DNA from: Methylomonas sp. UP202
Lineage (GTDB): Bacteria; Pseudomonadota; Gammaproteobacteria; Methylococcales; Methylomonadaceae
Length of the DNA: 64,000 nt
Reading direction: 5' to 3'
NCBI RefSeq assembly: GCF_029910655.1
Contig: NZ_CP123897.1
Coordinates: forward strand, 2,903,547-2,967,546
This document shows, piece after piece, positions 25,814 through 34,420 of the stretch (positions within the stretch are counted from its first letter, which is position 1; every line of letters starts with the position of its first letter). The notes under the pieces are model-generated. The model searched no databases, was not told where the DNA came from, and worked only from the letters and a program-made list of their open reading frames with translations. The translations under genes were made by a program, and so were the position numbers.

Positions 25814-26122
25814 TTACATTTTCAAGTGATCCAAAATCAGATCACGCATCTCCAGGTAATCAACCCCTTCCGATTCGCAACAAGCGCGAAACGAAAACGG
25901 CGTCAGGTCCTCGCTCATTAACCATTCCCGCGATTCCGACTTTTCTTCGGCCGAAACCCGTCCGTCTTTGAGCGAACCTAACATCATCAACAGCAAGCGA
26001 TACCGCAACTCGCTGAATTCCTGTTCCGTGAATTGGGGCAGTTTGTCCCAATCGATCACGAAAATATCGAACTGCTCCACGCCGGGATACACCCGCCTGG
26101 CAGTGGCTATACGCTTTTGCAT
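25814..26122 (-). CDS. Hypothetical element protein with a structured leader
   Basis: A 102-residue acidic, helical protein (EEKSESREWLMSEDLTPFSF; ends MRDLILDHLKM). Not recognised. Its start is preceded by GGAGGAGC and by a hairpin leader of the same plan as those in the 34-47 kb operon, which links it to that regulatory system. Confidence 0.75.
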   Translation of the reverse strand: MQKRIATARRVYPGVEQFDIFVIDWDKLPQFTEQEFSELRYRLLLMMLGSLKDGRVSAEEKSESREWLMSEDLTPFSFRACCESEGVDYLEMRDLILDHLKM

Positions 26123-26127
26123 AAGCT

Positions 26128-26182
26128 CCTCCTAAAACACGGAGGAACCCCTAAACGGAGGATTCCCCCGTTTAGGGTTGAA
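26128..26182 (-). promoter_or_regulatory. Structured leader of the 25814-26122 gene
   Basis: Read on the minus strand: TTTCAACCC box, then outer stem CGGGGGAA (26170-26163) with TTCCTCCG (26147-26140), eight pairs including one G-U. CCCTAAACGG and CCGTTTAGGG (26149-26158 with 26168-26177) form a competing stem. A short TGTTTT run and AGGAGGAG precede the ATG. Same plan as the plus-strand leaders after 34 kb. Confidence 0.6.
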
Positions 26183-26288
26183 ATGGACTGCCCGTTGCCG
26201 GGCGTCGTTAGATATGCTGATTTTTTTAAGAAGCCAGCGACTTCCTTGAACGTTAGCGAGAACCGTTATAGCAAAAATCGCATTTCAA

Positions 26289-26331
26289 ACCCGCTGGCTA
26301 GATGCTTTTAAAACGCATCTTCCCAGCGGGT
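26289..26331. repeat. 43-bp palindromic repeat, copy 1
   Basis: ACCCGCTGG, inner AGATGC...GCATCT, CCAGCGGGT, followed by a T-run to 26336. Identical to copy 2 at 27082-27124 except one base. On the minus strand it could terminate the DUF1845-like gene. Confidence 0.85.
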
Positions 26332-26379
26332 TTTTTCCAAACCGCAGGGCATGGTCCCCCCAAAATCACGCGCATTTCG

Positions 26380-27030
26380 CTATGACGCCGCCGCTTCGAG
26401 CTCCGCATCCGCATCGTCCTTCTCGTCGTCATCCAAGTCGATGCCTTTATCGATCAATACCTGCCGGGCGGAGGCCACTTCGTCGGTCTTGCCGCGTGTT
26501 CGGGCTTCCCGATAGGCTGCGGTGCGCAAACTGATGATGCGACGGGCCAGTTTCTGAATCCGTAATTGCCATTGATGTTCGGTGTCCGCGCGTTTGTCGT
26601 TCGCAATCACATTGCTCAGCCACAAGGTATCGACCAACTTCATGACGTCGTCCATTTTCAGCATCAACGCTACGAATTGCGACACTTGCGGCGAGACTAT
26701 TTCGATCTCGTAGCTGCCGGGATTGCTGTACCTGGGCGATCCGGAAATACCGTTTTCGTCTCTCAGTTTCTCCAAACGCTCGATTTCCCTGCCCAAATCG
26801 CTGGTGCAGGCTTCGATCAGCTGGGACACCGCCGCTTGCACCTGATCGATATGCGCCTTCTCGCCGATGACGTACAAAATCGTATCGAGCATGTACAGCG
26901 CGGTGACCACCGATCTGAAGTAGCGTTGGTGAACACGCTTGGTGTATTCGCTATTGAGCACCAAGGTCTGGGTAAAACTGGGGCGACTATAGAGCGTGGT
27001 TTCGGGTTGCTTTTCAGCCATGACATTCAC
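26380..27030 (-). CDS. DUF1845/AcaB-like element protein
   Basis: A 216-residue helical protein (start 27030, or MAEKQPET at 27021). Features are TKRVHQRYFRSVVTALYMLD, a ATNQ-like EIERLEKLRDENG helix and an acidic C-terminal tail (DLDDDEKDDADAELEAAAS). Size and style recall the DUF1845 family of integrative and conjugative elements, which includes the AcaB-type regulators; I give this with moderate confidence. It is bracketed by two copies of a 43-bp palindrome and is divergent from a KfrA-like gene. Confidence 0.55.
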   Translation of the reverse strand: MNVMAEKQPETTLYSRPSFTQTLVLNSEYTKRVHQRYFRSVVTALYMLDTILYVIGEKAHIDQVQAAVSQLIEACTSDLGREIERLEKLRDENGISGSPRYSNPGSYEIEIVSPQVSQFVALMLKMDDVMKLVDTLWLSNVIANDKRADTEHQWQLRIQKLARRIISLRTAAYREARTRGKTDEVASARQVLIDKGIDLDDDEKDDADAELEAAAS

Positions 27031-27081
27031 CTACCTAGCAAGAATTGAGAGTCTGCCATGCTAACGCATTTGATTTTTTCA

Positions 27082-27124
27082 ACCCGCTGGCTAGATGCGT
27101 TTAAAACGCATCTTCCCAGCGGGT
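27082..27124. repeat. 43-bp palindromic repeat, copy 2
   Basis: Same palindrome as copy 1 with one substitution (G for T at the seventeenth to eighteenth position). Located in the divergent interval between the DUF1845-like gene and the kfrA-like gene, preceded on the plus strand by TTTTTTCAACCC, which is like the box found in the leader family. Confidence 0.85.
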
Positions 27125-27178
27125 CGTTGGGTTGCATGTCCTGAATTTCATGCGAAGATGGCCCCTATTTCCTAAATC

Positions 27179-28108
27179 ATGGCTCCGCCAATGCGTAAAC
27201 AATCCGATACCTATGCCCAGGCGTACGAATGCTGCGATATCGTCTTTATGGAAGATGGCCGCTTTCCGACCATTGAAGCGATTCGCGATCGAATCGGCGT
27301 GAATAGTCCGACCGTGATCAGCCGGGCGATCAAAGACTGGACCGTGCATTTTGTCGACAAGCACCGGCAAGCCTTCGAGCGGCCGGATATGCCTGCGGTG
27401 TTGGTGGATGCCGCCACCTCGCTGTGGCAACTGGCCTTGAAGGAAGCCGATAAAACCTTCGACGAACAGCGCCAAGCATTCGAACAAAACGCTACCAGCG
27501 ATCGGGCACTGGTCGCCGAACTGCAACAACAATTGGCCGCGCAGCAAGTCCAATGGGCGGCGGAGCGCGCGCAACTGATCCAATACAACGCCGAACTGCA
27601 GCAAGCCAATACCGAATTGTCGACCTCGTTGGCCGATGCACGGCTTTTCATCAGCCAGACGACTGCCGAACTGGCGACGACTCGTGAGGCCTTGTCCAGA
27701 GCGGAAGGCAGCTTAACGGCGGCCAATGCGGCGCTTCAAGCGCAAGAAGCCGCTTGGTCGGATCGCTTCGAACAACAGCACGGTTGGCACTTGAACCGCA
27801 TCGAGCAGGAAAAAGACGCCGCCCGTCAGGAACACGCCAGGACCATTGCGACGCTCGAGCGCGCGGCGGAAGAGTCCAGATTAGAACGAGCCACCGCTCA
27901 GGCCCGGATTACCCAGTTGATGCAACAACTCAGCGAACGCCACGCCCATCAACTCAAATGGGAGGCCGATCTCGCCCAGTTACGCGAGCAATTGGCCTTA
28001 CGCGAGGCGGAACTTCAAGCCGAAAAAGACAAAACCCGCAAGCTACAAGAGCTGGTCAAGAAGCAACGCCGTCCGGTCTCGTCAGCGCCGGACAAGGCTG
28101 CCGGATGA
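27179..28108 (+). CDS. KfrA-like coiled-coil DNA-binding protein (first copy)
   Basis: A 309-residue protein. Residues 1-60 form the KfrA N-terminal helix-turn-helix (DGRFPTIEAIRDRIGVNSPT, ISRAIKDW), and residues about 75-295 are a nearly continuous Ala/Gln/Glu-rich coiled coil ending in a basic tail. KfrA proteins of plasmids bind their own promoter and support stable inheritance. It faces away from the DUF1845-like gene across a 43-bp palindrome that is a natural operator candidate. The following recombinase relic starts at an ATG overlapping its stop. Confidence 0.88.
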   Translation: MAPPMRKQSDTYAQAYECCDIVFMEDGRFPTIEAIRDRIGVNSPTVISRAIKDWTVHFVDKHRQAFERPDMPAVLVDAATSLWQLALKEADKTFDEQRQAFEQNATSDRALVAELQQQLAAQQVQWAAERAQLIQYNAELQQANTELSTSLADARLFISQTTAELATTREALSRAEGSLTAANAALQAQEAAWSDRFEQQHGWHLNRIEQEKDAARQEHARTIATLERAAEESRLERATAQARITQLMQQLSERHAHQLKWEADLAQLREQLALREAELQAEKDKTRKLQELVKKQRRPVSSAPDKAAG

Positions 28109-28425
28109 ACCCAACGGAACTGGCGCTGGTACGGGCTGGATCCAAGGCTTAAACGTAGTCGGAAAAGGCAAGGCGCAACGCCAAGTCCCGATCGCCCAGC
28201 GACTGATAGGCGAAATCAATGCCCATTTGCGGGATCGGCAGCTCAAACCGATCGGTTAATCACAGTCACAAAATCATCGCCGCCACCACCTCGATTTACG
28301 TTCATTGGGCATTGCTTGGCGGGTGTTTTATCGAGAAAGACCGCTTTCGGGCGATGAAAAAGAAGATCTGGCCGGCGCTTTCGACCCCAAGCAGACTATC
28401 GATAAATTTTCCGAATGACAGCAAG
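28105..28425 (+). pseudogene. Tyrosine recombinase (integrase) relic
   Basis: A possible start MNPTELALVRA overlaps the KfrA stop (ATGA). After a frame change come NVVGKGKAQRQVPIAQRLI and NAHLRDRQLKPIG, the strand region that leads into the catalytic domain of tyrosine recombinases, then a stop, and in another frame IAATTSIYVH and EKDRFRAMKK, the C-terminal part that usually carries the HxxR/Y box. Most of the middle is deleted. It may be the decayed integrase of the element or of a captured cassette. Confidence 0.65.
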
Positions 28426-28876
28426 TTTATGTGTAAAACTCAGAACTTGATCTGACAGACACCTCATTCAGCGTATGTCAGATGGTTTGCGCTGTCCGAT
28501 GTTTCAGCAACCGGGATGGTTTTTTCTGTCGCTAAATGCTTTGCTTCACGGAAGGTTTGCATGGGCGTTTTGCCGTAGCAATATTTTCCGCTGTGCGGGC
28601 GTGTTTCATTGTATTTGGTGATCCAGTGGTCGACGTCAATCTGTAATTCCTCCAGCGAAGCATAGATTTTCTTTCTGAAGGCAATGTCATAGAACTCTTG
28701 CTTCATCGTGCGATGGAACCGTTCACAAATACCGTTGGTTTGGGGATGATTGGCTTTGGTTTTTGAATGGTCAACATCCTCCATCGCCAGATAGAGTTGG
28801 TAGCTGTGGTTTTCGATCTTGCCGCAATACTCTGTCCCTCGGTCTGTGATGTGTCAACACTTTTCCGGACACACGC

Positions 28877-29740
28877 CTAAGCAGCTTTAAGCTGCAATTC
28901 GTAGTCAAGGGGCGAGCGGTAACCATTGGCGGAATGGAGTCGTTCGCGGTTATAAAACACTTCGATATATTCGAATACGGCCTGACTGGCCTCGGATCGG
29001 GTTCGATAAGTCTGGTGATGTATCAATTCGGTTTTCAGGGTGTGAAAGAAGCTTTCCGAGACGGCGTTATCCCAGCAATTACCCTTGCGACTCATACTTT
29101 GCTGGATGCCGTGTTGCGTTAATAAGGCTCGATGGCTATCGGACGCATATTGGCTGCCGCGATCGGTATGCCATAGCAAGCCTTTTTCGGGCTTGCGTTT
29201 CCAAACCGCCATCAATAGGGCGTCGTTCACCAGTTTGGTCCGCATATGTTCGGCCATAGACCAGCCCACGACTTGCCGGGAATAGAGATCAATCACCACG
29301 GCCAGATACAGCCAGCCTTCCTGAGTATGGATATAGGTGATGTCGCCGGCATAGACTTGATTGGGCTTTCCCACGGCAAATTGCCGATCCAGGTGATTGG
29401 CCGCAACCGGTTGATGATGTTTCGAATTCGTCGTGGCTTTGAATTTGCGTTTGGTTTTACAGGCTAGCTTCGCCTCGCGCATCAATCGTCCGATACGGCG
29501 GCGGCTGACGGTTCGGTTCTGAGCGGATAAGGCGGCTTTGAGACGGCGCGTACCGTAGGTTGCCCGGCTTTTGCCAAAGGTGCTTTGGATCATCTCGGAT
29601 AGGGCGGCATCGTCTTGTTCGCCCGCCGTGGGACCGTGCTTTAGCCAGTGGTAGTAGGCGCTTCGAGATACCTTCATAAACCGGCACAGGGTATCTACCG
29701 CAAAGTCCTCTGCATGCTGCTTAATCCAGGCGTACTTCAC
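28877..29740 (-). CDS. IS3-family transposase OrfB (DDE integrase)
   Basis: A 287-residue protein, open from a GTG at 29740 that overlaps the OrfA stop. Contains the HTH_21 region ([16 protein letters not shown]), catalytic Asp in VYAGDITYI, Asp in [13 protein letters not shown] and Glu in [17 protein letters not shown]. Normally made as an OrfAB fusion by -1 frameshifting; a slippery A-AAA-AAG lies at 29776-29770 on the minus strand near the end of orfA. Confidence 0.93.
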   Translation of the reverse strand: MKYAWIKQHAEDFAVDTLCRFMKVSRSAYYHWLKHGPTAGEQDDAALSEMIQSTFGKSRATYGTRRLKAALSAQNRTVSRRRIGRLMREAKLACKTKRKFKATTNSKHHQPVAANHLDRQFAVGKPNQVYAGDITYIHTQEGWLYLAVVIDLYSRQVVGWSMAEHMRTKLVNDALLMAVWKRKPEKGLLWHTDRGSQYASDSHRALLTQHGIQQSMSRKGNCWDNAVSESFFHTLKTELIHHQTYRTRSEASQAVFEYIEVFYNRERLHSANGYRSPLDYELQLKAA

Positions 29741-30033
29741 TTTTGTTCCTTGGCGAAGTACGCCGCTGCCTTTTTTAATAAATCGCGCTCCTCGGTCAAG
29801 CGAGCCACTTCTTTTTTAAGGCGCTTGAGTTCATCGTAGAGATGTTCGTCACTACGCACCGCTTTATTGCTGTCTTTGGGCCGGCTATATTTGCCGATCC
29901 AGGTATGTAAGGTATTGACGTTGATGCCAAGATCCTGGGCTACCTGGCTGATCGGTTTATCGGATTCATTCGCCAGCTTGACGGCTGAGGCTCTGAATTC
30001 GGCTGTATAGGTATTGGGTTTTTCTTGGCTCAT
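29737..30033 (-). CDS. IS3-family transposase OrfA
   Basis: A 98-residue protein with a helix-turn-helix ([20 protein letters not shown]) and a C-terminal leucine-zipper-like helix ([20 protein letters not shown]). Ends with AYFAKEQK, overlapping OrfB by 4 bp. The A6G slippery site near its 3' end would allow production of the OrfAB fusion. Confidence 0.92.
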   Translation of the reverse strand: MSQEKPNTYTAEFRASAVKLANESDKPISQVAQDLGINVNTLHTWIGKYSRPKDSNKAVRSDEHLYDELKRLKKEVARLTEERDLLKKAAAYFAKEQK

Positions 30034-30952
30034 TTTGGATTCACACTTTTTCAGGTTATTTTAAAAAGTGTGTCCGGTTTAGTGTAGCCACATCACTGTC
30101 AGGATGCGCAATAGATCAAGACCTTGCTCGTGAAAGAAAGGTATGACGCGGTCATTGAGCATATCCGCCGCCGTAATGGCTGTTTTCTCAAGATAAAGCT
30201 TGGCCATGGCCACGCGGCTATAGGTATCAATGAAGGTCTGCTGGTAAATACGCCCAACGCCCTTCATGGTGCCAACGAAATAGGTGTCCTGCGCGCCCAG
30301 ATAACCGGGGTGATGGGTTTCAATTTCCCCGTGAGCCTCTTTTTGAGACTTCATCTTTTCCAGCGCGGCAATTTGGTCTTCGGTCAGTAGAATGCCTTCC
30401 TGTGCCGAGCGCGCCTCCAGGGCTTTCAGCCGCTTCTTCAGGGTTTCCAGATCGTTCCGCAGCCAAATGGAGCGTACACCGCCACTGGACACAATAATTC
30501 CCTGTTGCAATAACTCCTGACTGGCACGCAGCTGACCCAGCGCAGGATTCTCGGTCGCCAGCGCAATCACTGCCCGTTCGACATGTTCGGGTACGCGGTT
30601 TTTGATAATCGGCTTGCGCTTGCGGATCTCACGCAAAGCCTCCTCGCCGCCATTCTCGTAAAGCTTCTTGAAGCGATAAAAACTGTCGCGGCTGTAGCCC
30701 ATCGTCTTACAGGCCTGGCTCACGCTCCCAAGCTGCTTGGCTAACTCTAGCACGCCAAGTTTCGGTTTGATGATTTTCTGTTCGATGTTGGTCATATCTC
30801 AATCTCCATTTTGGTCAAGTTATAATCAAAATGTCAGATCAAGTCTCGTGCTTTACAGTTTATGATTATCGGTCATAGTCACCTATTACATTTTTCGTGA
30901 ACTGACATTGCTTGTCCTTGATGAGTTATACCGACATTTTTTTCATCGGCCA

Positions 30953-32836
30953 CTAAGGAACGTTGTCTTCCATAGCCCCAGGATTGGCATCTTTTTGCGC
31001 TGCAGCATTCCACCAAGTGTTAAAAATGAGCCTCAAACCTAACCACCATGCGTAAATGGCAAACTCGGAGTAGCAGTCGTCCTCTTCTAACAGACCATGT
31101 GCGAGTGCGTTGCGCAAGTTTGGACCAAACGCATCGCAAAAAAGAGCCTTGAGTTCGAAAGCTAAATCTTCACCAAACACTTGTTTCGCTTCGGGCATGT
31201 CCATTAAGGTACTCAAGCCATTCTCGTTTTCTATGCCATCTTTATCGAGGTTCGAAGTTTTTGCCCCCGCTTGCTTAAGATGTATTCGTACCATATGTTC
31301 GATTTGTGGAATCAGCAAATGTAGAACTGATACGAAGTCGCGGTCGAACCCAGAGAACAAGGCTTTACCAAACAGGCGTTCCCGCCCTTTGGGTACGATG
31401 GGCGACTGCCCCGCCAATCCTATAAAATCAGCTTCCCGTAAGCGATGTTCAAGCAATAAAACTTCAAGTGCGGGCCAGATGTCACCTCGAACGACGATGT
31501 TGACTAGTATCCCGTAGTCTCGGATCATCTCTGGATAGATATTGGCCTCATCATCTGAAGTTGATTCAATATCCAAACCCATTCCTGATTTTTTGGCAAT
31601 TACCCTACCATCGGGACTCATCACCATTGTCGATGAGAAGAATGATTGCAAAGGAAACTGCCTCATGCGCTTGAGTGCGTCCTTGCGAAGTTGATCTACT
31701 TTTGCTCCAGTATGAAGGTTTACAAATGCTTTCAACGCTTCGACAAGAGGTTTTCCGCGCACGGCTTCACGAGAATTCTCAATCAGCTGAGTGAGATCAA
31801 TACCAGGTGTACTGATCACTCCCATCTCAGCTAATGATTTTTCTCCCGAATCGTTCAAATGAGAGCGAAGTTCGATAATACGTTCGTCGACACGGTAAGC
31901 TGCACGCTCGGATCGGGGTATCGTCCGATAGGTTTGTATGGCATTTTCATAAAACGTCGCGGCCAACATATGGCTAGGATTTTCCGACGAACATTGGAAT
32001 ACCGCTTCTTTGACCCAACCCTCGGACAACGCCACGATCATTGACGCCGCCTTTGATTCATCTCCATTGCGTTTAAACCATTCTGCTGAAGCGCTGAAAT
32101 ATTCGCGTGCACGGTGCAGGTCGCCCATCCCGTCGAAACTCTGTGCCAGAAATTCGAGTTTCTGAGCAATGCTCGAACCTTTATCACGACCCAATCCATA
32201 TGTTTCAAGCAAATCAGCCAACCAAACACCCAAGAAGCCATCGGCACTAGTCGCGGCTAAAAATGCATCAAAAATTGCAGCTTCCATTTCTGTAAGTCGA
32301 TCGCCAGCTCCCGCCTTGAGCATACGAGCCAAGCTGAGGGCTCGTTTCCAACATTCACAACCACCTCGAATCCAGGTTTCTGTATCAAGAGAAATCGACC
32401 GATAACTATCGATAGCAAGTTGCGCAAACTTTACGTTTCGGGGGGAGCTTTTCAGCCAAACAAGGTCGGCAATACGAGCCTTGAGCCAATTGTCATCCAC
32501 AAATTCGACAATATCGGCAAGGAATTCGATATCAGCATCCAAAAGATCATCAGGAATGACGGAGCGGCGCCCTTCCATCTCCATAAATGGTTTGAAAGGT
32601 TCGTTGAGGCTTTTAGGGGAAAGCGCCATCGAACAGATATCCGCAAATAGCCATAGAATTTTTGCCCTGACTGATTCCCCTTCCTCAGTGGCTTGCCTTG
32701 ATCCAGAAGAAAAGGCTCGCCACAAAGATAAATATCCCTGCCAATCAGGTATATTGCTCAGTATGTCTTTCCATTTGCAATTCAAAAAATCATTGTAACT
32801 AATCTCAACATTTGCGGGATAGCTATCCTTGTTCAT
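30953..32836 (-). CDS. DUF4209 family protein with RNxxxHG motif
   Basis: A 627-residue, mostly helical protein. The N-terminal 450 residues look like a helical-repeat scaffold. The C-terminal domain carries FGPNLRNALAHGLLEEDD, the RNxxxHG motif that defines DUF4209 and resembles the Rx4-6H motif of HEPN ribonucleases. It stands alone between an IS481 element and a kfrA gene, a typical position for a cargo defence or toxin gene on a mobile element. An abortive-infection or RNase role is inference from that motif and position. Confidence 0.72.
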   Translation of the reverse strand: MNKDSYPANVEISYNDFLNCKWKDILSNIPDWQGYLSLWRAFSSGSRQATEEGESVRAKILWLFADICSMALSPKSLNEPFKPFMEMEGRRSVIPDDLLDADIEFLADIVEFVDDNWLKARIADLVWLKSSPRNVKFAQLAIDSYRSISLDTETWIRGGCECWKRALSLARMLKAGAGDRLTEMEAAIFDAFLAATSADGFLGVWLADLLETYGLGRDKGSSIAQKLEFLAQSFDGMGDLHRAREYFSASAEWFKRNGDESKAASMIVALSEGWVKEAVFQCSSENPSHMLAATFYENAIQTYRTIPRSERAAYRVDERIIELRSHLNDSGEKSLAEMGVISTPGIDLTQLIENSREAVRGKPLVEALKAFVNLHTGAKVDQLRKDALKRMRQFPLQSFFSSTMVMSPDGRVIAKKSGMGLDIESTSDDEANIYPEMIRDYGILVNIVVRGDIWPALEVLLLEHRLREADFIGLAGQSPIVPKGRERLFGKALFSGFDRDFVSVLHLLIPQIEHMVRIHLKQAGAKTSNLDKDGIENENGLSTLMDMPEAKQVFGEDLAFELKALFCDAFGPNLRNALAHGLLEEDDCYSEFAIYAWWLGLRLIFNTWWNAAAQKDANPGAMEDNVP

Positions 32837-33153
32837 TTTGGCCTTAAAGAATTATTCTGGTTAAGAAATTAGTCTGAATTTTATATACGCTCTGACTAGG
32901 TTGCCTTATCAAATATGCGCCTAGCAAAAAGTTACCGTAAATTTTGAGACAAACTCACGTCCAATTTTATCAATGGTGTTTTCACGGAACAGAAACGAGG
33001 TCAAGTCTTGCAATAAAGCATTTATAGTGAATACGTAAGGCAGCTATCTATTCAAGAGCTGTCATACGTAACAGTAACGTATGAGGCGGCTTTTGGCCGG
33101 TTGGTTGAGGTCGCCAACGGCGGCTTTTCAGGCCTCCAGTTCAGCGCAATTAA
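32837..33153. other. 317-bp interval with a hairpin
   Basis: AT-rich in its left half. CATACGT (33063-33069) pairs with ACGTATG (33077-33083), and GGCGGCTTTT occurs twice (near 33086 and 33121). It may hold the terminator of the kfrA gene and the promoter of the DUF4209 gene. No gene seen. Confidence 0.5.
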
Positions 33154-34065
33154 CTAATTTGCAATAGCTTTCATTAACTGTTCGACCTGTGTTGTCATGG
33201 CCGTTAATTGGCCTGTTAGTTGGGCGACCTGCTCTCGAGCACTCCCCGCTTCTCGTTTAGCGTGATCCGTCTCCGCTTCGAGCTTGATCAGCTTATCGGC
33301 GGTTCGTTGAAGTTCCGCCGCCGCTCGTTTCCTTTCATCCTTACGCGACTCCTCAGCGGCATCCGCCTTGGTCTGCACTTTCACCAAGTCCGTTTTCAAT
33401 TGATCCCGTTCGGCCGCGATGGATTGAGCGGCTTGTTTTTGACCGGTCAATTGTTGGCGTAATTTGGCTTGCTCGGCCTCATGTTGTTCGGATGCCACCT
33501 TCGCGTTTTTCTCGGTCGCCTCCAACCGTTCGCGCAGGGTGGCCAGCTCGACCGCCTGGGCTTGGTTCGCCGACTGCGAATCGGCCAGCCGTTTGGTCAA
33601 CGCTTCCGTCCTGGCCTGTTCGTCCGCCAGCATGGCTTCCAGTTCATCCACGGCTTGCGAGGCATCGGCCAGTTCGCGTTCCGCCTGGGCTTGCTGCTCG
33701 TTAGCCGCCCTTAACACCTCTCCCACTCGTCGCTCTTGGGTTTTGACGGCTTTGTCGTTTAATTCCAGCGCTAATGCGTTAACTTTGTCGACCAGGGCTT
33801 TGGTCAACGCGGACAAGGTTTCAGCGACTTCCACCGGTAACTCGGCCACCGGCTCTGCATTCGTCACCGCTTGAGCGGCATTGTGCCTGTCCCAGACTTC
33901 CTTGAGCCTTTTGGGATCGCCACCACCTATTATTTTCCGTAAAGCAAATCCTGTCACATTGCGATTGGCCTTGGTGAGCATCCTACCGGCGTCGAGAATC
34001 TGATCGTTGTCGATATTGGCCGGGCGGCCCAAGTTGGCGTTTAACTCTAAGATTTCTTCTTGCAT
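33154..34065 (-). CDS. KfrA-like coiled-coil DNA-binding protein (second copy)
   Basis: About 303 residues from MQEEILELNANLGRPANID at 34065, with a GGGGGG tract 7 bases upstream; the frame is open to 34200 but that extension is hydrophobic and unlike KfrA. Residues 1-62 are the KfrA DNA-binding domain (VTGFALRKIIGGGDPKRLKE), then a long Ala/Glu/Gln coiled coil to the end. It is divergent from the bet operon and may control it or take part in partition. Confidence 0.85.
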   Translation of the reverse strand: MQEEILELNANLGRPANIDNDQILDAGRMLTKANRNVTGFALRKIIGGGDPKRLKEVWDRHNAAQAVTNAEPVAELPVEVAETLSALTKALVDKVNALALELNDKAVKTQERRVGEVLRAANEQQAQAERELADASQAVDELEAMLADEQARTEALTKRLADSQSANQAQAVELATLRERLEATEKNAKVASEQHEAEQAKLRQQLTGQKQAAQSIAAERDQLKTDLVKVQTKADAAEESRKDERKRAAAELQRTADKLIKLEAETDHAKREAGSAREQVAQLTGQLTAMTTQVEQLMKAIAN

Positions 34066-34242
34066 GGTGTACCCCCCATCGTTAGCGACGGCCCTAGTTT
34101 GGCATATAACAAGAAATAAAGTAAGTAAGAAAGAAAGTAATGTACAAGCGCTTTTCGACCGGGTACTCTCCAGCGCCCCAATACCACTTCCACCGATCAA
34201 TTTTTTTTGCTATAACTTGGTCCTAGTTTTTAGCGTAATTGC

Positions 34243-34323
34243 ACGCTGAAAATCCTGCATCGCAGGCGTTCCGTCTTTAGGCGGCGGGAACTGACGTTTC
34301 CGTACTGAGTGCGTCAAGCTCAG
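34243..34323 (+). ncRNA. Four-hairpin RNA motif, copy A (upstream of bet)
   Basis: Starts GCTGAAAATC. Hairpins: CCTGC/GCAGG (34254-34258, 34262-34266); CCGTC-TTTA-GGCGG (34271-34284); GGGAA/TTTCC (34286-34290, 34297-34301); CTGAG/CTCAG (34305-34309, 34319-34323) with loop TGCGTCAAG. Copies B and C have the same order with compensatory changes. It ends 97 bp before the bet start. Confidence 0.65.
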
Positions 34324-34350
34324 CCTTCAAATCCAGCGTCTTTCAGGCGC

Positions 34351-34420
34351 AACCATTCACCCACCGGGGAACACATTCCCCGTGGGGCAATGTCGTTCCC
34401 CTTTTTTTAGGAGAACGATC
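34351..34420 (+). promoter_or_regulatory. Structured leader of bet
   Basis: CATTCACCC box, outer stem GGGGAAC (34366-34372)/GTTCCCC (34395-34401), inner CCCC-GTG-GGGG (34378-34387), T-run 34402-34408, AGGAG 34409-34413, ATG at 34421. The hairpin plus T-run looks like an intrinsic terminator placed right before the ribosome-binding site. Confidence 0.65.

Larger units (their letters stand above)
28847..30095. mobile_element. IS3-family insertion sequence inside the IS481 element
   Basis: Ends are TGATGTGTCAACACT (28847) and the complement of TGATGTGGCTACACT (30095), followed inward on both sides by CCGGACACAC-type sequence. A 3-bp direct repeat CTG lies at 28844-28846 and 30096-30098, the usual size for IS3. 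Length 1249 bp. Confidence 0.88.
28464..30795 (-). pseudogene. IS481-family transposase split by IS3 insertion
   Basis: The 5' part (30795 to about 30096) encodes a helix-turn-helix (VSQACKTMGYSRDSFYRFKK) and the first catalytic Asp region (GAQDTYFVGTMKGVGRIYQQ, with D in QDTY). The 3' part (28846 to 28464) continues at DRGTEYCG with the second Asp, then ANHPQTNGICERFHRTMKQE with the Glu. The break falls between ILT and DRG. Joined, the protein would be about 360 residues, normal for the family, so the gene was intact before the insertion. Confidence 0.88.
28445..30844. mobile_element. IS481-type insertion sequence, interrupted by an IS3-family element
   Basis: Inverted repeats ACTTGATCTGACA (28445-28457) and TGTCAGATCAAGT (30832-30844) bound a minus-strand transposase gene that is split by the IS3 element at 28847-30095. 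Without the insertion the element is about 1150 bp. No clear target duplication was found. Confidence 0.8.

Noticed and set aside
28219..28455. A 78-codon frame taken as a separate gene
   Set aside because: Its readable part is the C-terminal remnant of the tyrosine recombinase; the start and end are not protein-like.
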